Positions 45,091 to 55,602 of a stretch of 64,000 bases of DNA are shown piece after piece; the first letter of the stretch is position 1; each line of letters starts with the position of its first letter. A model generated the notes under the pieces. It ran no database searches, was not told where the DNA came from, and saw only the letters and a program-made list of their open reading frames with translations. The DNA lies in the NCBI GenBank assembly GCA_009760855.2, contig WPIO01000129.1, positions 784,001-848,000 of the forward strand, given 5' to 3'. Made by a program: the position numbers and the translations under genes. This DNA comes from Cristatella mucedo. Its lineage: Eukaryota > Bryozoa > Phylactolaemata > Cristatellidae.

Positions 45091-45091
<1 letters not shown>

Positions 45092-45096
45092 TTATA

Positions 45097-45403
45097 CAGT
45101 CAGCTCTCGACTTACTTCGATTCGACTAAAGAAAATTTGGAGATACGAACTCGGCCACGCTCATTCAAACGAATCGAAAATCCAAATGTATCCAAGAAAA
45201 CTTTCAAAATCCGAGCGCGGTCAGTAGAATTGGCAAAGCCGAAAACAGTAGGAAGGAAATATTGTCTGACAGCTATGCATTGTGGGTACTGATGGCTCTC
45301 TTTTTTGCGTAACTTGCTGAAGGTAACTATTCGCGACCAATGAAAATTCGATCTGTGACAGGTTTTCCGGTCCCTATCTATTTCCTAAGTCAGGGGCTGA
45401 CTG
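45097..45403. mobile_element. pogo/Tigger-like MITE with terminal inverted repeats
   Basis: The left end is CAGTCAGCTCTCGACTTAC. The right end, complemented, is CAGTCAGCCCCTGACTTAG, an 18-19 bp inverted repeat with three mismatches. The 307-bp interior has no ORF worth naming. A related element is at 17413-17652 inside a LINE B copy. CAGT-starting ends of the CTCGACTTA type are typical of pogo/Tigger DNA transposons. A TA target duplication is seen only on the left. Confidence 0.72.
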
Positions 45404-46913
45404 GTACTGGTACTGTACAGGAATACGTACACATCACAGGCAATCAGGGGTCTGTATACCCTTCTGTCACGGTTCGTAAGAAATCTGCACACAGTTTGGG
45501 TTCCTTTTTCGAGGCAGCTCCATTCTTTTAAGCGTGGGCGACCAGTTTCGCAGAGCACTCAAAAGCATGCCTACTTCCAGATTCACAGCATCGCCGGGTG
45601 TCTCGCATGCTTATTTTTTTAAAGCCTTCCGAGTTTGGTACTGGATGAAACTGGCTGGCAAGGAGGGGAACCAGTTCGCGGCAGCGGACTTGCCGGAAAA
45701 TGAAGACGGGCTCGCTGTAGCACAGACCAGAACCTCCGCGACAAAATGGCTGCCCGTCGCGCCTCGTTCGACCAGAGGAAAGGGGAAATACGGGCTTCTG
45801 AGCAGCAGCCGCTGTTGCTTGGGTCATAGAACCCCTCCTCCACTATTCACATTTGACTAAATGAGGGGCCATTTGCCAACACTGTACCGGTACCGGTAGA
45901 CGAATTCCAACGAGTGCTGGCGCAGTCACGTGCTGGCGCGGAGGTGTGGCTAGCGTCGCCTCTCTCGTCGCGCTTTTCTCAGCCGAAGGAAGAGCGAGCG
46001 TCATGCTCGTGTCCTCTTCTCGTAGGTCTTGAGAGTTGAATTAGGAATTCCCTAGGCGAGCGCCTCTGCCTCATCGCGGCAGAGCTCTTCTTCCCGAGCG
46101 AAGCTGGCTGCGTGAGAGAGAGAGAGAGAGAGAGAGAAAAGTCAGACGCAGTCGTGCATTCGTCGCACACAGCTGCGTGCATAGGAACGCTAGAGCAAAT
46201 AGCGAGAACGCAAACTCGAGGACTCGAGGCCAAATTGAACGTCTTCTATTCAGTAGTCGTGGATTGCACGTGCTCCAGCTCGGCGCGGCCACCGTCGGCC
46301 GAGCGGTCTGCGATGTCTGCGACGTCAATCCGTACACTGCTGAAGTCTTAGCCGATTGTATTCGCAAATTTATATGAAAGTGTAGCCGCGGCGTAATGCA
46401 CTGCTTGCAAGCGACCCAGCGGATTGGATATTTCAGCCATGCCTGCCGGATGTGCAATTATCGTCAAAGGAGCACGAGACATGAATCCCTTCGACAGCCA
46501 TGTGGAGCCAGCGAAGCGCGTTGTCACACGACGCTATATCCGATTCAATTGTATATAAAATCAGAAGTCCCGGTCTAGCTTATTTCGTCGACGTCGGCAC
46601 TATGACAGGATTTAGCCGTTTTGGATGTGCAATAACGCAACAGTAAGACGCATTGCAAGGTCGTGCCAGGTTTACCTCTCGGCGAATCTAATTGGTTTTT
46701 ATTTTTCCCTCCCAAGTTCTGTTGATAAGCGCAGCAGAATGTTGAGCAATTAAAGAACAAATGCAATTTTTATTTGTCGGCCATTTGCCGCATCCAAATT
46801 ACAAATATTGTCGCATCAGTTTAATCGAGTGACAATCCTTCAGAGCAATGCCCGAAGTAGCACACAGTTTGCCCACTAAACACACTAATGTCACGAGTTG
46901 ATCAAGAAATGAG

Positions 46914-47062
46914 GGGTCGCGATAGCCCAGGAGGTGGTGCTCGCTCTTCACAACAGAGGTGGCGGGTTCGAATCCTGCAGTGGGCGATTATATATTGCCA
47001 ACTGCAAGTGGCGGTGATAGCCGCTAAGGCTCTTAATGATAAAGAGCACCCGTTTAAATAAG
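46914..47062 (+). mobile_element. SINE B (second tRNA-derived family)
   Basis: The head is TCGCGATAGCCCAGGAGGTG and GTGCTCGCTC, with the B box GGTTCGAATCC. The body GATAGCCGCTAAGGCTCTTA is followed by an AT-rich end. It is distinct from SINE A because it lacks the GCGC LINE-type tail. Confidence 0.82.
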
Positions 47063-47504
47063 CGAGCGAATGTCCGCAGCGAAGAGTAGTCTACGCGACG
47101 GCTGCGGAGAGTTGCCAGCGCCAGTAGCCGTAGCTTACAACGAGCCTCGTTCGGCGCCCACAGAACAGCTCAGCTGCCCGGCTCTAAGCCTTGAGCGCGT
47201 GACTGACTATTATAGTATATTGAAACGCCGAAGGCTCGGCGGGGTAGGCTTGACCTGCCGCTTACCTAGCGCCTAATGCCGTTCGGTGCGCGCCTACGCG
47301 CAATAAGCTGGCTGCCACGAAACGAGCGTTTCTGGCGCTGACCTACTTACCGTTACTAAAGGGGGTCGTGAGTCCGTGGCGTGAATTGGAAAGCGAGACA
47401 CACATATTGGGGATTTTACTGAACGTTATTCGCAAGCACACAAAGTCGCTGCGCATCTAGCTCAGTTTTATCGCCACACTCCTCGCACATTCTCAACTGC
47501 ACCA

Positions 47505-47925
47505 GCACTCTTTCGGAGGGAATACTTCTCCACACTGAAGCGCGAACCCGAGCCTAAACCCTGACCGGAGAACTAGAACTCGGTTTCCACCAGTGCGGCA
47601 GGAATACTCCACATACGCCACCTCAAGTACTTGCGGAGGGAATACTTCATCACACTTGGGCTGCTTACGTGCATAATGGGAAACGACCCAAATAGACGGA
47701 GCCCGAACCAGAGCCTAAACCCTAACCGGAGAACTAGGTCTCGGTTTCCACCAGTGTGGCAGGAATACTCCACTCAAGTCACCTCAAGCACTCTTGCGGA
47801 GGAAACACGTCTCCACACTTACGCTACTTACATCTATACTGGGGACGACCCAAATAGACGGAGCTCAAACTGGAGCCTAAACCCTAACCGGAGAACTAGG
47901 CTTCCACACACGTCAACTACGCCTA
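47505..47925 (+). repeat. Three-unit tandem repeat, 120-165 bp units
   Basis: Each unit starts near GCGGAGGGAATACTTC(T/A)CCACAC and contains AGCCTAAACCCTAACCGGAG, AACTAGG and CGGTTTCCACCAGTG. Starts are near 47511, 47632 and 47795. No gene is seen across it. Confidence 0.8.
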
Positions 47926-49343
47926 GCTCGCACCGGCAAATCCCTGTGCCGAGACCACGTGCTAGCGCGCACACAAAAAACACAAAAGAAACACAGAATG
48001 CCAGCTCGGGCGCGATACGACCATATTCGGTGGAGTCCACCGAATCCTCCTAGCGCTGTCTCGGACTGTTCCGTCAATCGCCTGCGAACAGCCCGCCCTC
48101 CTCCTTCGCTTTCAGAGAAACGAGTCCGACGGCGTCGAAGCGCAGAGTGGGACCGAAGACCAGAAGAGACCAAAAACACCAGGCCCAGAGCGAGCGTCGC
48201 TCGATTCTTAAATACTTAGCTGAGACAATGGGGCAAGAGCTTAGTGGTATTGGGCCCGACACCAGGGCCAATTACGGTAAGGAACTAATACCGGCGCTAG
48301 GCCACTGGAATGTCCCCTCTGTCCAGCTTGAATGGCGAATGGGTTCCAGACGATTCTTTTTGGACAGAGTTATAACACAGGCCAGCCACCATCAACCAGC
48401 AGCTCCCGCGGGTATCGGACCAATTCCAAAGGCCGAATCGCCACCGCTGGTCAGAGAGCTTCCTGGCTTGCTCTTAACCGCTTCCTCTCTAACCGCACTG
48501 ACGCTCCTCTCTGGCTCACTGCTCCAGGACAAAAAAGTTCTAGCCCGCCTCCGAACAGCTATTGTTCGCGCTAAAATTCAGCCAAGGCCAGCAGGGCGCT
48601 AGAATATTATGTGTTATTATATTACATATTATACTACTGACTGACATAGCCTAGGCTTTGCATGCCGCTGGCCATACGTAATCACACTACTACCGGCTCC
48701 TAATACATAAAATTCAGAAGCCACAAATAATATTGCACCCGTCATAATCGGGCTGATGGAGCACACCGACGTTTTAATGCAACAAAAGAATGTTGAAACA
48801 CCTAACTATGCCAACCTGCTCAAACTTGATTGGCATCCTGAGTGCTAAGGTTGGCACCGTTTTATACGGCGGCAGGTTACCGCACGAAGGCACGCTGCAG
48901 TCGTCGGCTGCAGGACGGCTTGCTTGCTCAAACGGCAAGTAAGTATTGACAAGAGGCCAGCCCGATTTGAGTGTTGTGAAGGTAGGTCTCTCTCAAGTTC
49001 TTCATTCGCTGGAGCGCTCCAAGAATCAAATGTATGTAGGCACTCTTAAGTTTAACTACATACAAACAAATAACCATTGTGACGGCTTACTTCCAGAGAC
49101 TTGGCTCACGAGTTCAGCGCTAGGGCTACAAACAAAACTAAAGCATGCCATTTCGGGCGGCCATTCCATATATACCTGCCCCATTCCGAGACGCTGATCG
49201 CAGCATAAAGCGACATTTAGCATGCCCGATGTCTACATCGAAGCGATGCTTCGCTTCCCGATACAAGAAGAATCACTAAATTTCTCTCAAACCTCCAAAA
49301 GGCAATTACGTCCTTGCCTGCACGATACGAATAAATAAATCAA
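47926..49343. other. Intergenic stretch without recognised genes
   Basis: 47930-48250 is CpG-rich with overlapping ORFs on both strands. No family was recognised. Confidence 0.55.
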
Positions 49344-49473
49344 TATAATTCATTTATATAGCGCCCCAAGAGAACTTAATCGCTATTCAGGCACTTCACA
49401 TATGCCTTGGGGTTCGAGCCCACGACCTCAGTCGGGGCGAGCAAATTGACCGCTGGACCAAACCAGCTCGGCG
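49344..49473 (-). mobile_element. SINE A
   Basis: The complement starts GCCGAGCTGGTTTGGTCCAG and CGGTCAATTTGC, with GGGCTCGAACCCC and the GCGC tail to AATTATATTG. It lies about 80 bases upstream of a LINE B copy in the other orientation. Confidence 0.88.
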
Positions 49474-49555
49474 AATAAATAACATTCATCGCTTTAGAAA
49501 AAGTGGGCCAGTTTTGGCTTTCTTGTGCATGTTGATCCGTGATGTTTCGTTCATG

Positions 49556-50160
49556 CCTAGCAAAAAATGCTTCGACTCTTTTCACGTCGCATCACTTCTC
49601 GCCGGCCTGCACTGGCTACCAGTCAAGCAACGCAAGACGACTTCAAGGTTTTGTCGCTCACTTTTTTGTCACTTCATTCTTTGGCTCCAGCCTATCTCTC
49701 AGATCTACTCCCCCACCAGGCCAAGCATCGTACCACCCGCTTTTCGGAATCCATCAGTTTACCAATACCTCGTACAAACCTCAAATCCTTTGGAGACCGA
49801 GCATTTAGCTCGTATGCTCCCATAGCCTGGAACTCCCTCCCGACCTGCGTCAGAACATCCAGTGACTTGACCACATTTAAAAAGAACTCAAAAACACACT
49901 TATTTAGGACAGCATTTAGTGGGTCCCTTTGATGAGTCCTTTGTGTGCTTATGCGTGCTGACACTGTTGCATGCTGCCACTAACCACATTTGCATGCTGA
50001 CCCTGTGCATGTCACCCCTAACCATGTTAATCATGTTGTTTATCAAGCATGATATTACTCACCATTCAATTGCGTTTCCTTTTGCAGTAAATGTAAAGTG
50101 CCTAGAAAGAGATTGAGTTCTCTGAGGGCAGTTTATCAAGTGCATTATTATAATAGTTTT
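49556..50160 (+). mobile_element. LINE family B copy, longest 3' segment of the family
   Basis: It begins in the RT thumb end (HVASLLAGLHWLPVKQR) and continues through TNLKSFGDRAFSSYAPIAWN and LTTFKKNSKTHLFRTAFSGS to the 3' UTR and GCGC-tail with ATTATTATAAT. Confidence 0.9.
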
Positions 50161-50362
50161 ATAATTTCGAGACGATGCTGAGTGCTGATGCTGCTGGTCC
50201 GGCTAATCTTCCAGCATCGTGCGTTTTTTTTGCCGACATATTCATATTCATTCAGCTTCAGCTTCACTCCTTTGGCTTGCAGAATCAGATGCACTTTTTC
50301 GACTACCAGACTATGCACCGCGTCGTGCATTCTTGATATTGTCGCTGAAGTGAACTCACTAC

Positions 50363-50752
50363 TGTGTCACCCCTTGGCCCTGTCCACGGACCCTGTCACG
50401 TGGCCACGCGTACTCCGGCTTTGCTTTCGAGTCTTCGCCACTGTGGCCGCCACTTGCGCCTACCTGCGTTGTGCGCCTGCTATTGTAATTAGCGCAGCAG
50501 CCTCGGCCACTGGTGTGTGCTCCACCTGCAGCAGGTGGCCCTGCAATTGTCTCGGTGCTGCGCCGGCCTTTGATGTAAGCGTGTGGCCCACCACAGATGC
50601 ATTCCCTTATCTGTGATGAGTCAGCCAACTTGTATATATATACCTGCTGAGGGAACTGAGATCGAGTCTCGTTAACCGCTCACGTTCGCCCGCTTGTGTC
50701 TCCGTGAGAATCCACAAGAGGTCGCCGTCGCCGGAGACGCTGTCACACAACA
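50363..50752 (+). mobile_element. LTR of a Ty3/gypsy-type retroelement
   Basis: The segment begins TGTGTCACCCC and ends TGTCACACAACA (TG...CA). It has a TATATATATA box at 50633-50642 followed by a plausible start region, and it is immediately followed by TTGGTAGCAGAGAATGG. That pattern, a primer-binding site right after a terminal CA, marks the 3' border of a 5' LTR. The 5' border is less certain. No second LTR is seen. Confidence 0.65.
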
Positions 50753-50769
50753 TTGGTAGCAGAGAATGG
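50753..50769 (+). other. Primer-binding site of the LTR element
   Basis: TTGGTAGCAGAGAATGG directly abuts the LTR end. TGGTAGCAGAG-type sites are common in animal gypsy-like elements. Which tRNA primes cannot be stated without a search. Confidence 0.6.
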
Positions 50770-50869
50770 TTCACTCCTGCCGAAAAGAGTATCAGACCTT
50801 TTATGGCCTAGACGGGATGCCAACACTGAGGTAGCAAATGTTAAGCGGCGGACTTTAGACTTGAGACTT

Positions 50870-51150
50870 TAGAGCACTTTATGCCTGGGCTCCTAGCGCT
50901 TGAGAAGGCTGTAGCAAGGCTAAAGATTGAGATGCCGTTAAAGCATGTTGTGCCCGTGTGTCTGGGCGATAGCGCGATACACGCGTTTGGGGTGAACAGC
51001 CGGCAGAAGTAAAACAAGACTATCACAAGCTGCGAAACGAGTTCATTCTGACTTTCACGCGGTTGACGGATGAGGAGGCCGAGCTTGAGGCCGAGAGGTT
51101 TCGGCTGGATCAGGAGCTGCTCGCCGAAGCCGAGACCGGCACGAAGCTGG
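50870..51150 (+). pseudogene. Decayed gag-like remnant of the LTR element
   Basis: Reading across frameshifts gives short gag/capsid-like pieces such as LGDSAIHAFG and YHKLRNEFILTFTRLTDEEA, followed by a Glu/Arg-rich stretch. The frame is broken repeatedly. No protease, RT or integrase follows, so the element is a 5' remnant. Confidence 0.45.
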
Positions 51151-51439
51151 GCGACGAGCCAGCTTCACAGCCGGTCGAGCCAACCGTCAACTGCTCGCAA
51201 GAGCCAGACGGACGAGCGGAACGCATTCAGCTGCCGCAGCCACCCGATTGCAGAACTGAGGGAGGAAGCGGATATGGGACCGCTTCTTCCCTCAGTAGTC
51301 GCAACAGCCGAAGAGCGCCACAGCAAAGTAAGTGTGCAGCGGCAGCAGCCGGAGGCGAAGAACGGGCAGCACGTGACGGCTTCCAGCGGCGAGACGAGAG
51401 CGGTACTCGGCGTTGTGATAGTAGCCGGCGACGAGGCGC

Positions 51440-51730
51440 AGGCGGCCAATGAGAGCGACGTCTCGGCGGCGAAGAAGAGCGCCGGTGAGAGCGACGTCTC
51501 GGCAGCGAGAGCGTCTTAGCGGCGGAAAGCATCTGAGAGACCGCGGAGCGCAGCGGAGATCGAGAGCACCCGCACGAGAGCGTCTCGGCGCAGGGCGTAG
51601 TTAGCAATCAGCGGCGAGGCAAAATTATCCTGCAACGAAGCGCAACCCTCGAGAGCGACGTCTCGGCAGCGAAGCGCAGCAGCGAGAGCGTCTTAGCGGC
51701 GGAAAGCACCCGCACGAGCGCGTCGCAGTT
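51440..51730 (+). repeat. Degenerate tandem repeat rich in GAGAGCGACGTCTCGGC
   Basis: Units such as GAGAGCGACGTCTCGGCGGC, GAGAGCGTCTTAGCGGCGGA and GAGAGCGTCTCGGCGCAG recur at irregular spacing downstream of the gag-like remnant. The stretch is extremely CpG-rich. Confidence 0.65.
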
Positions 51731-53499
51731 CAGAGCGCAGAGGAGCACAGCCGCGAGAGCGAATCGGCGGAGTGGAACTCGGAGTACGCCGTGGCCATAT
51801 TATTGAGCCCCAGTGGTCTTCGCAAGGCCGGATCGGCCAGCGACGACTACTGATGCCGTTAATATCATTATAACTTAATAGTAATACTAAATATGCAATG
51901 CCCAGCTCTCGAGTGTGGGGCAACTACTAGATGAGGCAGCTTTAAGGAGAGGTTCATCAGGCTTTTATAGATAAAGTGAATACCATAATTAAGTATTGGA
52001 AAGAGAGCTCATCGCCTGCAGACCCGAAAGTAACTCATCTTTGGTCTTCACTGGTGGACAAACGTAACTCAGCCGATATTAGAACTCTACATGCTTCACC
52101 GGATTAGGTGGTTGATACTTTGTCGTTCAAATCGGCCATCAATCGACGGCTGCTTACAAAGCCAGATTGGATTCTGAGGTCCTATCCTACTGCCCAGTCT
52201 CTTTTCTTCGCCAATTGCGTCCAACGTAATGATACAAATATTAGTAATTTTGCATTCGTATTGCGCCCTGAGAGAACTAAATCTCTTTCTAGGCACTTTA
52301 AATGTGCTGTAATGGAATCACGATCTAATGGTGAGTGGTGTGCACAAGGTCAACCAGTGGCGTAGCAAGGGATGGGCAGGGTGTACAGATGTCCCCGACG
52401 CCGAGGTCAAGGAAGCGCGAAAAGCACATCGGATTGTGCATATTTTATGTAAATTTTTTGACGTTAAGATACCGATCTTGATTTCAAGGAAGCTCTTGTT
52501 TCAGCGGACTTGATAATCGTTGAGCGAGCTAGTCAAGCATGTTTTACAGACTTTGACCAAGCTAGGCTTAGCTGGCTGTGCCAGCCGGGCACTCACTTCA
52601 GAGCTCATCCGGTCCATGCAGTGCTGTTGACAGGATATTGTCTGCCGTTCACTCGGACTCTCTGTCGCCAAAATAGTGAGTGAGAAAGTGATTAGTGAGT
52701 GTTAATTTTAGATTTTATTCTACTTGGAGATGTTGTGTGCACGGAGTCTCCTGGCACCAGCACATGCAGACGACGTCGGCACTTGCAATCTTCCCCGAAG
52801 CCTTTTTGTCTAGCTAAGGCTCAACCTCTTCCTCCGGAGACGGAATCAGCGGTGTGAAGGTCAGTGATACTCCAGAGCAGCCTCCGTAAACTGCATTGCA
52901 ACTACGGCCGCTGTTTGCTTTTGCACATTGTTGGTCACCCCAATCGATTTTCCGAAGACATGGGAGGAAAAACAGCAAGCGTTGCTCAGCCCATCGAACG
53001 AAAACTTGAAAAGATACGAGCAAGTCTCGAGCAGGTTTTTTGAAGAAAGTACTCGTAAAGGTTTCGTGAATAGGGCAAAGCTGTAGAACAGTGAAGACAC
53101 AGAAAAACACGAGGAAAATATTGATAGTCACAGAGGGCACAAGGAAGTACAGTTTAAAAATTTTGACAATCACATAGAGAATGTGTAAAAGACAAGTTTG
53201 AGGAGGACGAAAGCAAGCAGGACGGAGTCATTGACAAGAGCAGGGAGCAGAGGAGGAAAAGAGTGAAGGCAAAAAGCATGACAGCGGACTGGAGAAACAA
53301 ATAATCTGCCAAGTGAAAGCTTCATGAAAAAAAAAGAAACTTCGCCCTGTGAAGACGAAGACCTTGCAGGTTCTGACGAATGTTGACTCTTTGGACCATG
53401 GGGCTGTAAACACTACAACAAGTGTAGTTGGATTATATGCAGATCTGCACTGCTCCTCTGATAAGCCGCTGGTGAACAGCTGTTTGGAGGATCATCAAG
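51731..53499. other. Intergenic stretch
   Basis: It holds a LINE B tail (52240-52350), a 27-codon plus ORF at 52960-53043 and the 23-nt duplicate of LTV1 sequence at 53362-53384. Otherwise nothing seen. Confidence 0.55.
52240..52350 (-). mobile_element. LINE family B 3' tail
   Basis: The complement shows GTGCCTAGAAAGAGATTTAG and TTCTCTCAGGGCGCAATACG. Short and diverged. Confidence 0.75.
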
Positions 53500-53655
53500 A
53501 GGGGCCGGTGCACAGCTGTGGTCCGCCGGAGATCTGGACACAGGTCGGTAACCCAGTGATGAACAGATGGTGGATTCACCATCAGTCGGCCAGTGCACAG
53601 CTGTGGTTCACCTCGGATTAATCACCGGGGTCGGCCAGTGCACAGCCGTGGGAGA
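53500..53655 (+). repeat. Short dispersed tandem motif GGCC(A/G)GTGCACAGC(T/C)GTGG
   Basis: Three copies at about 53505, 53588 and 53634 with unequal spacers. Confidence 0.6.
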
Positions 53656-53924
53656 GGAGGAGAGTCGAGTGGGAGAAGAGGACGAGGGGGAGTCACGCAT
53701 GCCTCTGCTCGGTGCGTCGTGTAAATAACTGCTCGTGCTGGTAATCTGCCGGCAATCGTTCTGCGCCAACCGATAAATACTCACGTTAACAAGTCTCAAG
53801 TTTACAAGTTTCAATTTCAATTAACAAGTTTCTCGCTTACAAGTTTGTGTTAAGGAGACAGCTTCCATGGCAAGTCATCATGTTTGATCCACGTCCAAGA
53901 TTAGAGACTACATACTGCGTTGGG

Positions 53925-54042
53925 TACCCGAGACTCGTGGTTTCTTTATTTCGTGAGGTGGAGTGTGTTGGCTACCCTATACGCACCGAAAGCCGCTTAG
54001 GCTTCGAGTCTGCTATTATAACTCTCCAGCTTAACACCTGCA
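53925..54042 (+). mobile_element. LINE A 3' end fragment, abutting a second copy
   Basis: It matches the region around TTCTCTTTGTTGTGTGAGAT, GGCTACC...ACCGAAAGCCGCTTAGGC and the stop region of the longest copy. It ends where another 5'-truncated copy begins. Confidence 0.75.
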
Positions 54043-54625
54043 GCTGGCTATGAATATAGCTGCAAAGCTAGTTTTCAAGTCCCAGAGGTTTTACGCGTGT
54101 CTCCTTGCTAAATAAGCTTGGATAGCTGCCGGTTGATCAACGGATACAGAGCCAAGTTCTTAGGCTGACCCACAAGGCCTGCCACCGCTCGGCTCCTCCG
54201 TACCTAGCTGAACAGTTGCACCAGTTTCAGCCTCTTCGTGCCCTCAGGTCCTGTGTGGACAATAAATTCGCTGTTCGATTCCTCCGCTTAAAGACCGTTG
54301 GCGATGGAAGCTTTAGCTCTGCAGATCCTAGACTGAGGAACTTCTTACGCAACGATAACTACTCCTCTGCTGCCGACTATGGCTCATCCTTTTCAGCGGT
54401 TCTGAGCTGCTACTTCCATGCCACTCACTACCTCAACTGCTCTCCTGACTCTGCTATGCTTCCCACGTTCTCTTTGTTGCGTGAGATGAAGTCTGTTGGC
54501 TACCGAATGAGTACCGTAAGCTACTTACACTGTCAACGCCCAATACAAAACTCTCTTTCGTAATACCCACATAGTCTTTGTGGAGTTACAGACGGAGATA
54601 CATTACATTACTTAGTATTTGTGAC
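54043..54625 (+). mobile_element. LINE A 5'-truncated copy
   Basis: It begins at the equivalent of 13228 (CTGGCTATGAATATAGCTGC) and runs through the ORF end to GTCTTTGTGGAGTTACAGAC and GGAGATACATTACATTAC, the most complete 3' tail in the window. It carries several frameshifts. Confidence 0.88.
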
Positions 54626-55230
54626 CTACTTGGTCTTTTGCGGAGTTAGGTATGGATAGAGATTCAGTGAGACATTAACATTATAGCACCCGATCTTCGG
54701 ATAAACAGGTAGCGATAAGGTTAATAAAAACATCAAGCAGAGCAATTCTCATGTCACTCAAGTTATTTATTGCAAGACCAAAGCTGCCGTCCAGCCTAAA
54801 GATTATATTATACCAAGATCCAAGAGTCAAATGTGTGGTCGTCAGACTGTTATTTAATGTTACGCACGGCCATATAATTTATTTCTAATTCTGTGACAAA
54901 AGGCCATAGTTTGACGTTTTACACATAGGTAGTTACCATCAGGAACAGTCTTATAGATATTGTTGAGACAAGAACACTAATCGGTTATACTCGGGTGATC
55001 GACAATATCAGAACGAGGTTCAACGGCCATATAGCCGTATCAGCTGACTACAATAACTTGGTAATGTCTGACTTTACTCGGACTACACTAGATAACAAGT
55101 GATATACAGCACGTCCAATAACGGCTTACCGCCACAGAATGTACTACAAAAAAGGACAACATAGAAAATTTGCGATTCATTCTTGAGGAAATGTTTGCAA
55201 TAACAGCAGAAACATTCGATAATCTCGTGT

Positions 55231-55236
55231 TTTAAT
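55231..55236 (-). terminator. Probable LTV1 poly(A) signal (ATTAAA)
   Basis: ATTAAA occurs on the minus strand about 250 bases after the LTV1 stop, followed by an AT/GT-rich stretch. No AATAAA occurs closer. The 3' UTR would be about 55210-55488. A second half-copy of the LTV1 C-terminus lies 2 kb further downstream, so an alternative end is possible. Confidence 0.4.
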
Positions 55237-55488
55237 TTGTCAGTCTACGTACAAAAGCATTAGCTGACATCTGTCGAAGCCAACCACAAGGTCATCACCA
55301 GTAAGTTTCGCAATCAAGGCCCAGGATATTAGTGGGCAGTAAGCTGTGCACTGCACAGCAGAAGTCACTGCAGGCGATCTGCCAATCGGTAATGAGGCAC
55401 ACCTGCCACGCTGCTGTCCCCCCTGCTTTGAGCACCAAGGTTGCACATGTGGCAGCACTTCGGGGCTCTGCCAGTCAAAGAGTGCCGT

Positions 55489-55602
55489 TTACACTATCCT
55501 AACGCCTTGCAGGTTCTGACGAATGTTAACAATTTCCTTCTCCTGCCTCAGCTTTTCCTGCTTGAAAGCATTTGTCGTTGCTTTCTTTTCCTCGCGTCGC
55601 TT
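55489..55602 (-). CDS. LTV1: LTV1 terminal coding exon
   Basis: The acceptor is CGTGTGCTTGCAG. Thirty-seven codons start KRREEKKATTNAFKQEKLRQ, end EIVNIRQNLQGVRIV, and are followed by TAA. This is the Lys/Glu-rich C-terminal helix of LTV1, which in other animals ends N-(L/I)-x-x-N-(V/L)-(E/Q)-G-(L/V)-(K/R)-(L/I). The intron before it is about 3.9 kb and is full of simple repeats. Confidence 0.94.
   Translation of the reverse strand, partial: KRREEKKATTNAFKQEKLRQEKEIVNIRQNLQGVRIV

Larger units (their letters stand above)
42956..46913. other. Intergenic stretch without recognised genes
   Basis: It contains a SINE A, the MITE and a 146-codon minus ORF (43886-44326) of unknown nature. The rest is featureless apart from a short (GA)n at 46112-46138. 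Confidence 0.6.
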
